Part shown: positions 1 to 8,169 of the stretch, one piece after another
Layout of the letters: every line of letters begins with the position of its first letter
Position numbering within the stretch: the stretch's first letter is position 1
Virus record (IMG/VR): IMGVR_UViG_3300025237_000001
Location: 62,001 to 126,000 of that record
Strand: one strand, 5' to 3'
Source of the DNA: a virus
Length of the DNA stretch: 64,000 nt
The notes under the pieces: generated by a model
What the model was told of the DNA's origin: nothing
The model's database searches: none
What the model saw: only the letters and a program-made list of their open reading frames with translations
Made by a program: the position numbers and the translations under genes

Positions 1-489
1 CCATGGGGAATATTCATCTTTAAGAACTTCCAATAAATATGACTTCTTCCATATTGATGGTTGAACTGAAATTATATATCGACTATTTGGTTGAAATATT
101 TTATAAGGACAATTTTCTTTATCCATATATCTTTGCTCACCTGGCGGTCCACATACTTGTAACCTATTCATATCGTACTTTTTCATATCTTCTATCCACG
201 TATTCATTTGGGTTTCGTCATATGAATAATTAAAAAAGTAATCTTCCAAAACAAAAAAGATATATTCCTCTTTACAAGCAATAACCCCATCTCTCATTCT
301 ACTACCCCACGACTTCTTACCTAAAGCAATAGTGTCGAACTTAGTGTCAGTATAATTTGGAATAACTTTCGTTTCACCAACGAATAAATTTTGTGTAGGA
401 AATTTCCAATACCTATCAAAGGTAATTTGGAATGGCTCCCAAAGTGGTTCGTATGCGTCACAGGTTCCTATTAGTACGGATAATTTCAT
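1..489 (-). CDS. Glycosyltransferase-like protein, partial (C-terminus outside window)
   Basis: The reading frame opens with ATG at 489 and runs without a stop off the left edge, giving 163 visible residues. It starts MKLSVLIGTCDAYEPLWEPF and has an acidic LEDYFF segment at residues 81-86. This layout (TCD-Y--LW-PF near the N-terminus, then a hydrophobic strand ending in ED/DD) is typical of a family of capsule/LPS glycosyltransferase-like proteins with a GT-A type core, so a sugar-transfer role is likely but the substrate is unknown. It begins one base after the stop of the dehydratase gene and is the last visible gene of the minus-strand operon that starts at 4638. The family call comes from pattern memory, not alignment. 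Confidence 0.6.
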   Translation of the reverse strand, partial: MKLSVLIGTCDAYEPLWEPFQITFDRYWKFPTQNLFVGETKVIPNYTDTKFDTIALGKKSWGSRMRDGVIACKEEYIFFVLEDYFFNYSYDETQMNTWIEDMKKYDMNRLQVCGPPGEQRYMDKENCPYKIFQPNSRYIISVQPSIWKKSYLLEVLKDEYSPW

Positions 490-490
490 A

Positions 491-1348
491 TTATATCATT
501 TTTTTAATTTCCTCAATAGTAAATTCTTCTACTTCGTTTGAGTATGGACCTTCATCCAATACTTTTTCATGTAAATTCTCACCCGCTTGTAATCCAATTA
601 CATTAAAATTAATCTCTATTCCATTGGAATATTTTTGAACCATTGCAGTTAATAAATTTTCAATACTCATTGATTTCATATTAGGACAAAATGGTGTGCT
701 ATCTATAGCCTCTTCCATACATTGGTAAATTAATTCTAACGCTTGTTCAACCGTCCAGAAAAATCTAGTAGCCGAAGGTTCTGTTACGATAACATCTTCA
801 CCATTTTCAATTAGAGCTTTCCATTTACATAAAACTGAACCAGTTGAGTATAATACGTTTCCATATCTAACTATCCTATATTGACAATTAGGATTTAACG
901 CCTCATATTGCTTAGATAACCTTTCCATTAATAATTTAGTGGCACCGTAAACACCAACTACTTGAGCGGCTTTATCAGTTGAAATTGATAATATAAAATC
1001 TAGAGGTTGTTTAAGTGATTGCTCAAAAATATTTAATGAACCAATTACGTTAGTTTTTAAACATTCTCTGGGGAACGTTTCTGCAAGACCAACGTGTTTA
1101 GAAGCTGCTAAATGAAATACTCCATCCACACCTTTCATGGCTTGTTGAACTTCAAAGGCATCGCTTATATCACCAGTAAAGATTTCAACATCAGGGTATA
1201 CTTCTTTTAAATACACCAACGTACCTTCGTCTCTACCCATGACTCTAACTCTACCACCTTTATTAAAGATATCTTTAACTAGGGGTTGACCTAAAAAACC
1301 ACCACCACCAGTTACTAGATATAATTTATTAATTTCTATTTCTATCAT
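491..1348 (-). CDS. NAD-dependent sugar-nucleotide dehydratase/epimerase (PseB/CapD-like SDR)
   Basis: This 285-residue extended short-chain dehydrogenase probably modifies a nucleotide-activated sugar in the cytoplasm. Visible motifs are the Rossmann loop VTGGGGFLG (residues 12-20), HLAASKHV (79-86), STDKA (123-127) and the catalytic pair Y134-x3-K138 in VYGATK. The STDKA, RYGNV and TRFFWTVEQ segments match the UDP-GlcNAc 4,6-dehydratase (PseB/CapD) branch better than GalE-type epimerases, although it is a little shorter than PseB. It overlaps the upstream glycosyltransferase gene by 4 bases (ATGA) and is followed directly by another transferase, so the three genes are probably translated together. 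The exact substrate cannot be read from sequence. Confidence 0.82.
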   Translation of the reverse strand: MIEIEINKLYLVTGGGGFLGQPLVKDIFNKGGRVRVMGRDEGTLVYLKEVYPDVEIFTGDISDAFEVQQAMKGVDGVFHLAASKHVGLAETFPRECLKTNVIGSLNIFEQSLKQPLDFILSISTDKAAQVVGVYGATKLLMERLSKQYEALNPNCQYRIVRYGNVLYSTGSVLCKWKALIENGEDVIVTEPSATRFFWTVEQALELIYQCMEEAIDSTPFCPNMKSMSIENLLTAMVQKYSNGIEINFNVIGLQAGENLHEKVLDEGPYSNEVEEFTIEEIKKMI

Positions 1349-2988
1349 TTTATAATTTCTTTATACTCTTCTATTATTTGTGTGACAACATTTTCACTTT
1401 TATATTTGTCAACATCTGTAGGGACTGGGTGTAATTTCTTACCCAATACAATCCCCTTATCGTCAACATCATATATCCAACCAGCTTTACCACATAACCA
1501 ACCTTCAATTGTTGTCCTACCTAATAGGATTCCAGCGGTTTCGGTACATTGGTTGATATAATTCTCAACCTTTCTTTGTACTCCATGATACGTTACGTGA
1601 GTGTCACTATCATTTATAAGACTATCAACGGTTACACCATTTTCTTTTCCTATAACCCATAGTTTACTTCCTTCTTTTTTGGTTCTTTCAATTAAATCAG
1701 ATAACATATTTTTCCTTAAGTAATCAATAGTTCCAACAAACAAAGTAATTTTTTCATCAATGAGCGTATCTTTTGGTTGAAATCTATTCGTGTCAATTGG
1801 GTTATAAATAACGCTTATCTTTTCTTCAGGTATGTCATAACCTGAAGTGATAAAATCTTTTATCTCAGGTCTAATTGCAATATATTTCTTAATATTATCA
1901 TGTACTACTGGATGCTCTAAAGATATTACTTCAGAGTGTATTGAAGCTATCGCTGGGATTTCAGGGTATAATTGTAACATTAAGTTGGTTACAGGTGTGT
2001 GGTTTAAATGCATTATATCAAAATTAGCTGGTGCCATTTTATATAATTTATTTTCTACTGATTTTTCTAAAGTACCATCTGGTTTTTGGATTTGCCATTT
2101 ACCATCACCTTTTTTAAAACCTAAAGGTTCTTCTATATTTGATAATTTGATTCCAGCTTGTTTAGCTTTAAACGCTAACTCACCACCTATTCTAGAACAT
2201 ATGGTAACCTCACAACCTCTTTCAACTAACCCCTTAGCTAACTCATAATTATATAATTCAGAACCAGTTAAGCCATTAAAATTAAGGCAAGCAATCAATA
2301 CTTTAAACTTATGATTATCCTTGAACACTTTATCTATTTTTAACGGTAAAGAATCTTTATACTTTTCAGCAAATAGAACTCTATTTTCTTCCCACTGCTC
2401 GTTGGTTTCACCGATTGACATGTGGTTGATACTAATGTTAGTGTGAACACCAACTTTAACACCTTCTAAACGATTTCTTAAACAAAAATCTAGGTCATAG
2501 AAATGAAAACCTTCAACAGATTCATCAAAATCTTTTTTAAGTCTAGACTTCATTACTGAAAAGAATACACCATCAACTACTGCGGTTTCTTCAATACCAG
2601 TCCCTTGGTCATCACTATATTTAGATTGACGTTTTTTACCTAAATGTGTATGCCATACACGACCAATCATTTTTCTTGGGTCTGCCCACCATTTACCGCT
2701 TTCATCTAAAACTTTAGTTCCAGCAACACCTAAAATACCATAATCGGTATTATCAAAATGTTTCTTGATTTTTCTAGCGAATTGTTTTGTTTGAACCTCA
2801 ATATCGTCATGACAAAAAACCACGATATCGTGGTCTGCTTGTTTTAATAATTCATTGTAAGAAACTGTTAAAGATTCCCCATTATTAATTCGTTCAATAA
2901 CTTGAACTTTAGGGTGTCCCGCCATTTTCTTTAAATGGTCAATATGTTTTTGATTATGTTCTCTTGTACAATATACGATTGTTATCAT
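1345..2988 (-). CDS. Bifunctional glycosyltransferase (GT2-like N-terminus, GT4-like C-terminus)
   Basis: This 547-residue protein appears to fuse two transferase folds. Residues about 1-215 look like a GT-A/GT2 domain: it opens MITIVYCTRE, has a DxD-like VVFCHDDIEV at 57-66 and a later FHFYDLDFCLRNR segment. Residues about 225-547 look like a GT-B/GT4 domain, opening FKVLIACLNFNGLTGSELYN (the usual nucleotide-sugar GT4 start) and containing IYNPIDTNRF and LFVGTIDYLRKN. It overlaps the dehydratase by 4 bases. Two-domain transferases like this commonly build or decorate surface glycans. Here the acceptor could be a virion protein, phage DNA or host glycan, and nothing in the sequence decides between them. 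Confidence 0.8.
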   Translation of the reverse strand: MITIVYCTREHNQKHIDHLKKMAGHPKVQVIERINNGESLTVSYNELLKQADHDIVVFCHDDIEVQTKQFARKIKKHFDNTDYGILGVAGTKVLDESGKWWADPRKMIGRVWHTHLGKKRQSKYSDDQGTGIEETAVVDGVFFSVMKSRLKKDFDESVEGFHFYDLDFCLRNRLEGVKVGVHTNISINHMSIGETNEQWEENRVLFAEKYKDSLPLKIDKVFKDNHKFKVLIACLNFNGLTGSELYNYELAKGLVERGCEVTICSRIGGELAFKAKQAGIKLSNIEEPLGFKKGDGKWQIQKPDGTLEKSVENKLYKMAPANFDIMHLNHTPVTNLMLQLYPEIPAIASIHSEVISLEHPVVHDNIKKYIAIRPEIKDFITSGYDIPEEKISVIYNPIDTNRFQPKDTLIDEKITLFVGTIDYLRKNMLSDLIERTKKEGSKLWVIGKENGVTVDSLINDSDTHVTYHGVQRKVENYINQCTETAGILLGRTTIEGWLCGKAGWIYDVDDKGIVLGKKLHPVPTDVDKYKSENVVTQIIEEYKEIIK

Positions 2989-3206
2989 TATGCTTCTCTA
3001 ATTTTTCTAATTAATTCATTTCTACCATCATTGATTACTTTACCTATGTTAACCTCCGATTTAATTTTTGCGGCAGCTTCTTCATCACCATTTAAGGCTT
3101 TTTTCATATCCTTTGTTACTACACTAGGTGCGCCACCAGCCATCATTTGTGACATTGCTACTTCATTCCAAAAATTATTAATGAAATCACTACTATCTTT
3201 ACTCAT
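2988..3206 (-). CDS. Small hypothetical protein (72 aa)
   Basis: I place the start at the ATG at 3206 (MSKDSSDFINNFWNEVAMSQ). The frame could extend upstream to 3275, but that would overlap the conserved C-terminal motif of dUTPase, so the short form is more likely. The protein has 72 residues, looks helical and charged, and contains MMAGGAPSVVTKDMKKALNG in the middle. I recognise no family. It sits between dut and the bifunctional transferase in the same operon and its stop overlaps the next start by one base. Confidence 0.6.
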   Translation of the reverse strand: MSKDSSDFINNFWNEVAMSQMMAGGAPSVVTKDMKKALNGDEEAAAKIKSEVNIGKVINDGRNELIRKIREA

Positions 3207-3216
3207 AATATATATT

Positions 3217-3669
3217 TTATTTTCCTGTACTTCCAAAACCACCTGTACCTCTATCAGTCGTTGATAAATCATCAACTTCGTTAAATGTTATGTGGGGTCT
3301 TTCGATTATCATTATTTGTGCAACTCTTTCACCAACTATATATTCATTCCCATACTCAGATAAAACTACATTATCTGGGATAAATATTGGCGTTGGTTTG
3401 AATTTACAGATTATCTCACCTCTATAAGCAGCGTCAATAACTCCAACTGCATTAGCTAAAGATAATTTCTTTTTACTAACACTACTTCGTGGAAAAATTA
3501 ACCCTACGTAACCAATTGGGATTTCCATTGCTAAACCTGTACCATAAGACACATTCCCATAACCATCTTTGGTTATACTTGTTGCCGTCAAATCCATAGC
3601 CCCATCCCCTTCTATTGCATAGGTAGGGATAGTCGCTTCTGGTACTAATTTTTTTACATTAATGTTCAT
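3217..3669 (-). CDS. dut: dUTPase (dUTP diphosphatase)
   Basis: This enzyme hydrolyses dUTP to dUMP and pyrophosphate, keeping uracil out of DNA and feeding dTMP synthesis. The 150-residue length and all five trimeric dUTPase motifs are present: motif 1 AMDLTA (24-29), motif 2 PRSSVS (60-65), motif 3 GVIDAAYRGEI (76-86), motif 4 GERVAQIMI (113-121) and motif 5 RGTGGFGSTGK (140-150), whose glycine-rich tail closes over the nucleotide. The gene overlaps the upstream HD-like gene by 11 bases and is in an operon that starts at an early-type promoter near 4643-4673, in keeping with a nucleotide-metabolism role before replication. Confidence 0.95.
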   Translation of the reverse strand: MNINVKKLVPEATIPTYAIEGDGAMDLTATSITKDGYGNVSYGTGLAMEIPIGYVGLIFPRSSVSKKKLSLANAVGVIDAAYRGEIICKFKPTPIFIPDNVVLSEYGNEYIVGERVAQIMIIERPHITFNEVDDLSTTDRGTGGFGSTGK

Positions 3670-4234
3670 TTGCTATGTGTTTTTCTTCCATAATAGCTAA
3701 TCTTACAGCGATTTTAAGTAAATCACCACCAGTTGTATTATACCACTCAGCTTGTGCGTCATCTAATTTATCAAAATTAACGATAGCTGCATATTCTTCT
3801 TCATTTAATTCAACACCATTAGTTAAAGCATAATAAGCTGAACGCTCACCAACTCTAGCTGATACTAAATCTTCATTGAAGTTATACATTTTCCCTTGGT
3901 TTTTTCTATGCCATTCTGAATCGTTGTAAACGTAAAGTTTTGCTTTACCAATTGAATGTAATAGAACTACTTTGAATAAAGACGCTTCAGACATCTTTAA
4001 GCCAGCAACTAAGTTATTCTTATTAATTAGGTAAGCGTGTTTCATAACTCTTAAGATATGGTCTATTAAACCACCCTCAAATGCGTTATGTAATTTTGTT
4101 GTTGTTGATGCTGGCGCACCAACAAAATCTAATCCTAAAAATGCTTGTAATTCAGGTGTTGCGAAACCATGCTTTTCCGCTGTTTCAAAATACTTTATTG
4201 CATTTGCAACAATTTTCTCTTTTGTTAAACTCAT
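3659..4234 (-). CDS. HD-superfamily-like protein with altered HD pair
   Basis: This 191-residue helical protein resembles HD phosphohydrolases. HNAFEGGLIDHILRVMKHA (49-67) supplies the first histidine helix, and VVLLHSIGKAKLY (89-101) lies where an H-D-x-GK motif is expected. The doublet reads H93-S94 rather than HD, so a metal-binding aspartate seems to be missing and catalysis may be lost or changed. Related phage proteins of this size are known beside nucleotide-metabolism genes. It overlaps dut downstream by 11 bases and the 135-residue gene upstream by 4. The fold call is from motif pattern only. Confidence 0.6.
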   Translation of the reverse strand: MSLTKEKIVANAIKYFETAEKHGFATPELQAFLGLDFVGAPASTTTKLHNAFEGGLIDHILRVMKHAYLINKNNLVAGLKMSEASLFKVVLLHSIGKAKLYVYNDSEWHRKNQGKMYNFNEDLVSARVGERSAYYALTNGVELNEEEYAAIVNFDKLDDAQAEWYNTTGGDLLKIAVRLAIMEEKHIANEH

Positions 4235-4638
4235 TTTGTTCTTTTTTTAATTTCTTCTAATACCTCTAATACTTTATCTCCAGAGTTAATTCCGCTAGTT
4301 GTCGTAAATCCATTTTCTAAAATTTTACTTTGCTCACGGTCTAATTTTACACCTTTGTTTAAAATACTACTTAATTTTTTACTAATTTTTATTGGTCTGA
4401 ATAACTTAAAACGTTTTTTTTTGTCCACAGCTAAAGCCTTTTCCTTTAAAGGCATTGCTGGGTCATTTGGTTTCCCATTAAACTCCATAAGGTATTTAAT
4501 CCTATCTTTGTTTTCTTCTAAAAAACTATAGAATTCTTCTTCCTTAGTTAAAAGGATTGATTCAGGGTCTTTAATATTAAAGAATGCTCTGTAAAGACCA
4601 ATAAAATAGTTTCCGATATTTCTAAAAATATTTTTCAT
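4231..4638 (-). CDS. Hypothetical protein, first gene of the dut/sugar operon
   Basis: This 135-residue basic protein begins MKNIFRNIGNYFIGLYRAFF, a short amphipathic or weakly hydrophobic N-terminus, followed by a lysine-rich charged region (KKKRFKLFRPIKISKKLSSI). I do not recognise a family. Its ATG at 4638 follows a TATAATTA element by 4 nt, making it the first gene of an early transcript that continues through dut to the glycosyltransferases. If transcription begins at the usual distance, the mRNA would be nearly leaderless. Peripheral membrane association is possible but not shown. Confidence 0.6.
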   Translation of the reverse strand: MKNIFRNIGNYFIGLYRAFFNIKDPESILLTKEEEFYSFLEENKDRIKYLMEFNGKPNDPAMPLKEKALAVDKKKRFKLFRPIKISKKLSSILNKGVKLDREQSKILENGFTTTSGINSGDKVLEVLEEIKKRTK

Positions 4639-4642
4639 AATG

Positions 4643-4673
4643 TAATTATACTACTTTTTAGTGTTAAATACAA
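4643..4673 (-). promoter_or_regulatory. Early-type promoter for the 4638-to-left operon
   Basis: Read on the minus strand, TTG (complement of 4671-4673), 20 nt, then TATAATTA (complement of 4643-4650), then CATT and the ATG at 4638. Spacing and sequence match the other early-type promoters in this window and the Bacteroidota -33 TTG / -7 TAnnTTTG pattern. It lies inside the 3' end of the upstream glycosyltransferase gene. Confidence 0.6.
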
Positions 4674-5889
4674 GTTTTTTGTAATATTTAGCACGATTTT
4701 CTGTAACTGTATTCAAAGAATATTTATCAGAAACAGTATTATATAAGTTATCACCAAATGTTTTAATCAATTCTGGGTTTTGGATTAACTTCTTTAGGTA
4801 TTGATACCATGATTTGTGATTTCTACGTGAATCAACTAAAAACCCATTTTTAGTTGTATCTAGTTCACCACCTTTTTGGTATGCACTTTCAATATCGATT
4901 GTGTAAGGACCAAAATTTTGTGCAATAATAGGTTTCTTGAAGAATCCACTTTCAATGACCTTTAACTGACTTTTAACTTTATTAAATGTGTTTTCTCCCA
5001 ATGGAGCTAATGATATATCAAATAGATTATAGTTAGTTGCGTAACTACTAATTGGTTTAGTCCATACTCTACGGTAAGGTTCGTTTTCAACCCCTACAAA
5101 TTCTTGAGTAGTAAATCTATTTAAATGTTCTTTATATTCAGGTGAGATAATTGAATAGTTGTTGGTGAATATTTTCTCATATTCAACCCACACACTTTCT
5201 TCTGGTTTGATATCTCTTTGACTTTGTTCACCAGTATCTTTATTAATAGTATTAATTTTACCACGAATATCAAATCCACAAACCACAAATTGAATCTTAT
5301 CTAATAACCCATCATTTTTTAGTTTTGATGACACACCATTTAAAATTCTTAAATCATTTAGGTGAGAAGAACCTCCTAACCATCCGATTCTAATTCTATC
5401 TGATTTTTCTGGTTTTGCTATAAATTGTTTTTCGGTAGGGTCAATAGAATTAGGGAAAACTGTAACGTTTTTATTAAACTTTCTAATTTCATCCGCAAAG
5501 ATTGGTGTTGTTGTGGTTACGTTTTCAGCACCTTTAATATTATTTAATATTTTAGTGTTTAAATCGTTTGTTTTTATAATGTGATATGCTGGATGTGTCA
5601 TATCGGGTAACCAATAATCATCTAAATCCATTACCGTTACAATTCCTAAACCTTTAATTTTATCTATTAAAGCTTCCATTTTATCATAATCAGTTAACGT
5701 TCTATGGTAGTGAATTAAATCATATTGCTTTAACCATTCATCATCATCTAAATTTGGTTCGTATTCAATATCCACATGAAAATCATCTGGGTATAATTTC
5801 TCTAAGTGTAAGTGTGGTTTGGTTGAACGGAAGAAAGAAACTCCTGTTCTGTCGCTTGGAACGACTAATATTTTTATTTTTTTACTCAT
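4651..5889 (-). CDS. GT-B glycosyltransferase (GT4-like)
   Basis: This 412-residue protein looks like a family 4 (GT-B) glycosyltransferase. The N-terminus KKIKILVVPSDRTGVSFFRS is a Rossmann-type opening; VMDLDDYW and FPNSID mark the first domain; RIRIGWLGGSSHLNDLRIL opens the second; and the segment VIESGFFKKPIIAQNFGPY occupies the place of the donor-binding glutamate loop. It is the third transferase-type gene in the left 6 kb. It is separated from the next gene upstream (5969) by a terminator and about 80 bases, so it probably has its own promoter, though I find only a weak TATACTTG element near 5915. Acceptor unknown. Confidence 0.78.
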   Translation of the reverse strand: MSKKIKILVVPSDRTGVSFFRSTKPHLHLEKLYPDDFHVDIEYEPNLDDDEWLKQYDLIHYHRTLTDYDKMEALIDKIKGLGIVTVMDLDDYWLPDMTHPAYHIIKTNDLNTKILNNIKGAENVTTTTPIFADEIRKFNKNVTVFPNSIDPTEKQFIAKPEKSDRIRIGWLGGSSHLNDLRILNGVSSKLKNDGLLDKIQFVVCGFDIRGKINTINKDTGEQSQRDIKPEESVWVEYEKIFTNNYSIISPEYKEHLNRFTTQEFVGVENEPYRRVWTKPISSYATNYNLFDISLAPLGENTFNKVKSQLKVIESGFFKKPIIAQNFGPYTIDIESAYQKGGELDTTKNGFLVDSRRNHKSWYQYLKKLIQNPELIKTFGDNLYNTVSDKYSLNTVTENRAKYYKKLVFNTKK

Positions 5890-5940
5890 TATTATTTAAT
5901 TTATACAAGTATAAAGAAAATTGTGATATAAGTAAATATA

Positions 5941-5963
5941 AAATCCCACAAAAAGTGGGATTT
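5941..5963 (-). terminator. Stem-loop terminator after the 8671-5969 cluster
   Basis: AAATCCCAC (5941-5949) and GTGGGATTT (5955-5963) form a perfect 9-bp stem with an A/T loop. In the minus direction it is followed by a T-rich stretch (TTATATTTACTT). It sits 6 bases past the stop of the 5969 gene. Confidence 0.7.
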
Positions 5964-5968
5964 TAATA

Positions 5969-6583
5969 TTATTTAGTTGTTTTTTTCGGGGAGACTTTAA
6001 TTTTACCTTCTTTTATTAAAGTAGTAATAGTTCTCTTAATCGTGTTCTCCGTTAAATTTTTAGTAAATGTTGTTGCCATAAACTGAAGTAACGCATCATT
6101 AATTTTTTTATCTAATTCAGCTTCAGTTAATGTGACTAACATCTTACCTTGTGAATTAACAAATGAATTTTCATTCATCTGTTGTTGTTGTGGGATTTGT
6201 TGAACCACTTGTCTAACTTGTTGTGCTTGTGGTTGTTGTTGATGTGCTTGAGGTCTAACTAAAGACTTAACATCTTCTAAATTAAACGTAGGTCCATTTC
6301 CACTAGCCATTTCAAATTGAGGCATTGGGTTTGAAGTCATTGCATCTTTGATAGCTTGAGGCATTTTACTAGTCTCTAAGTTTTTATATGAATTACCCAT
6401 TGGTCTAGTTGGGTTTCCTTGTGGTGCCGCACCATTTGGTACCGCATCTAATAGTTGCACATCTCCACCAGACATACCTTCTTGTATTCTAGCATGGTCC
6501 ACTTTGTAATTGGTATCACCTACCTTATCCATTACTTGTTTAGCACCACCAAGCATTGCCATTAATCTTTCGTTTTGGTCCAT
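5969..6583 (-). CDS. Hypothetical Q-rich protein, last gene of late minus cluster
   Basis: This 204-residue protein has a glutamine/alanine/valine-rich low-complexity stretch around residues 115-137 (repeated QPQAQQVRQVVQQIPQQQQ-like sequence) that links an N-terminal part to a C-terminal helical, basic tail (KRTITTLIKEGKIKVSPKKTTK). I recognise no family. It is the fifth gene of a minus-strand set read from a late-type promoter at 8686-8693, so a virion or assembly role is plausible but only by context. A terminator follows directly. Confidence 0.55.
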   Translation of the reverse strand: MDQNERLMAMLGGAKQVMDKVGDTNYKVDHARIQEGMSGGDVQLLDAVPNGAAPQGNPTRPMGNSYKNLETSKMPQAIKDAMTSNPMPQFEMASGNGPTFNLEDVKSLVRPQAHQQQPQAQQVRQVVQQIPQQQQMNENSFVNSQGKMLVTLTEAELDKKINDALLQFMATTFTKNLTENTIKRTITTLIKEGKIKVSPKKTTK

Positions 6584-6585
6584 TT

Positions 6586-7293
6586 TTAATCTATTGTTTC
6601 TTCATCTTCAACCTCACTCCCTACTTTAGGATATTCGGTATATTGATATTCTTTATAATTAGGTTGTTCTTTTTCAACATCCCTTTTATTGTAATTACTG
6701 GTATATTCATGGTCTTGATTAGTTGGATAATTTGGTTGTTGTTTCTTAGTATTATCTTCATAATCTTGACTACTTGAGTTATAGGTCACCCTATTTCTCG
6801 CTAATGGTTCGTTAGATTGTTTAGTATCTATATTACTTTGCCATCCAGTTCTATTTTTAGTCATTGTACCTTTCTTATCGGTCAATTTAGCGATATTTGC
6901 ATCTCCATTACTATTAGGTAATCCCAATGTAATATCTTGAGTTGGTTTAAATAACTCATCTGGAGGTAAATTAAGTTTCATACTTGTTTCACTCCAATTT
7001 GTAATGTGGTTAATAATAAAAACTTTGTAACGTTGTTCTTTACCTTGCTTAGTTCTTATATTAGGTCCATTTATTTGATAAATTCTAACCGCATCATTAC
7101 CTTTACTTGTTTTACCAATTGAGATAACTTGTCCATACCTCTTTGCACCATCCTTGTAACTTAAATTTACAGCATGTTTATTGGTTAACGCTTGTTGTAC
7201 ATCAGACAATGACGGTGTACCACCTTCATTAAGTTCTAATTTAACGCCCGTTTCCTCAAATATAACATCTTTATATAAATTGTAAAGTTTCAT
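6586..7293 (-). CDS. Hypothetical protein with WYL-like N-terminal segment
   Basis: Of 235 residues, about 30-125 resemble the core of a WYL-type small beta domain (AVNLSYKDGAKRYGQVISIG, then NDAVRIYQINGP, KVFIINHITNW and a LPPDELFKP end). WYL domains bind ligands or nucleic acids in bacterial regulators. There is no HTH here, so this would be a stand-alone version. Residues 150-235 are a hydrophilic, Asn/Gln/Tyr-rich, probably disordered tail ending in an acidic patch. It lies two bases from the next gene in the late minus cluster. The WYL resemblance is tentative. Confidence 0.5.
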   Translation of the reverse strand: MKLYNLYKDVIFEETGVKLELNEGGTPSLSDVQQALTNKHAVNLSYKDGAKRYGQVISIGKTSKGNDAVRIYQINGPNIRTKQGKEQRYKVFIINHITNWSETSMKLNLPPDELFKPTQDITLGLPNSNGDANIAKLTDKKGTMTKNRTGWQSNIDTKQSNEPLARNRVTYNSSSQDYEDNTKKQQPNYPTNQDHEYTSNYNKRDVEKEQPNYKEYQYTEYPKVGSEVEDEETID

Positions 7294-7309
7294 GAATAAA
7301 TATTTTTGT

Positions 7310-7636
7310 TTACTCTATTGTAACTTGTCCGATATTTCCAGATGTATCTGGGTGTCCATAACCATTACCATCATTATATTGATTGATGACCGTATTACCA
7401 ATTCTACCTGAACCAGCATAATTAGGGTTTCCATAAATATCTTGATGTGAACCACCGTTTGCGCTATCAAATGGCACGCCAGTACCTTTACCATGATTAG
7501 GTGTTGTTTCGTCACTCTTAGCATTTGTATGAGTAACTGAGTAATTATTAGCTGTCGCCTCATTGTTAAATGCATTATTAGTTAATAATTGTTGTCTTGC
7601 TGCAATTGCCGCTTCTTCTAATTTGTTAGATGCCAT
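7310..7636 (-). CDS. Hypothetical Gly/Asn-rich protein
   Basis: This 108-residue protein opens with a short helix (MASNKLEEAAIAARQQLLTN). The rest is Gly/Asn/Thr/His-rich and low in hydrophobics (for example GNPNYAGSGRIGNTVINQYN), so it is probably flexible. No family recognised. A second overlapping frame in the same region (7315-7575) is a shadow. It is closely packed between two genes of the late minus cluster (2 and 16 base gaps). Confidence 0.5.
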   Translation of the reverse strand: MASNKLEEAAIAARQQLLTNNAFNNEATANNYSVTHTNAKSDETTPNHGKGTGVPFDSANGGSHQDIYGNPNYAGSGRIGNTVINQYNDGNGYGHPDTSGNIGQVTIE

Positions 7637-7638
7637 TT

Positions 7639-8169
7639 TTATTTGTTTTTACTTTTATCCATATATTCTATCAAATATTTCATAGAATCTATTTCTTTCT
7701 TATAGTTTTCTTGATAAATAGCTGAGTTTGCCATAATGTTCTTAGCTTTACTACTTTTTGCTATATCTATCATCCCACCGTTAGCTCTGCTAAGGTTCGT
7801 ATTATCATTATCTTTTTCGTGGGTCTTAATAAATTGATTCTCTAACCCACCGTCCATTTTAGCTTTTTTAGATTGTAAAATACTATCTCTATTTGAACCA
7901 AGTGTTTTATCAACCCACATTCTAGTTACCTTACCACCAATTAACTTAAATTCTTCATCATTACCATCGCCTTTATAAGTATCGAAGTAATTCTTCAATC
8001 TCTTCATTTGTGAATATGATATTTTTCTATCTGCTACAATATCTTTAGCCCTCTTCAAACCCTTTGCTTGCTCAGTATCAGGATTGATAGCTGAAAGCCT
8101 TCGGTTGATTTGGTTAAATACATTATCAGGTACTTTAAAGTACTTATCGTTTAATTGACTATTAGGCAT
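7639..8169 (-). CDS. Hypothetical charged helical protein
   Basis: This 176-residue protein is rich in Lys, Asp and Asn, with predicted helices (for example FNQINRRLSAINPDTEQAKG and MKRLKNYFDTYKG), and no signal peptide or membrane segment. I do not recognise it. It overlaps the preceding gene by 8 bases, so the pair is probably translationally coupled. It belongs to the late minus cluster, whose products may be minor virion or assembly proteins. Confidence 0.5.
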   Translation of the reverse strand: MPNSQLNDKYFKVPDNVFNQINRRLSAINPDTEQAKGLKRAKDIVADRKISYSQMKRLKNYFDTYKGDGNDEEFKLIGGKVTRMWVDKTLGSNRDSILQSKKAKMDGGLENQFIKTHEKDNDNTNLSRANGGMIDIAKSSKAKNIMANSAIYQENYKKEIDSMKYLIEYMDKSKNK

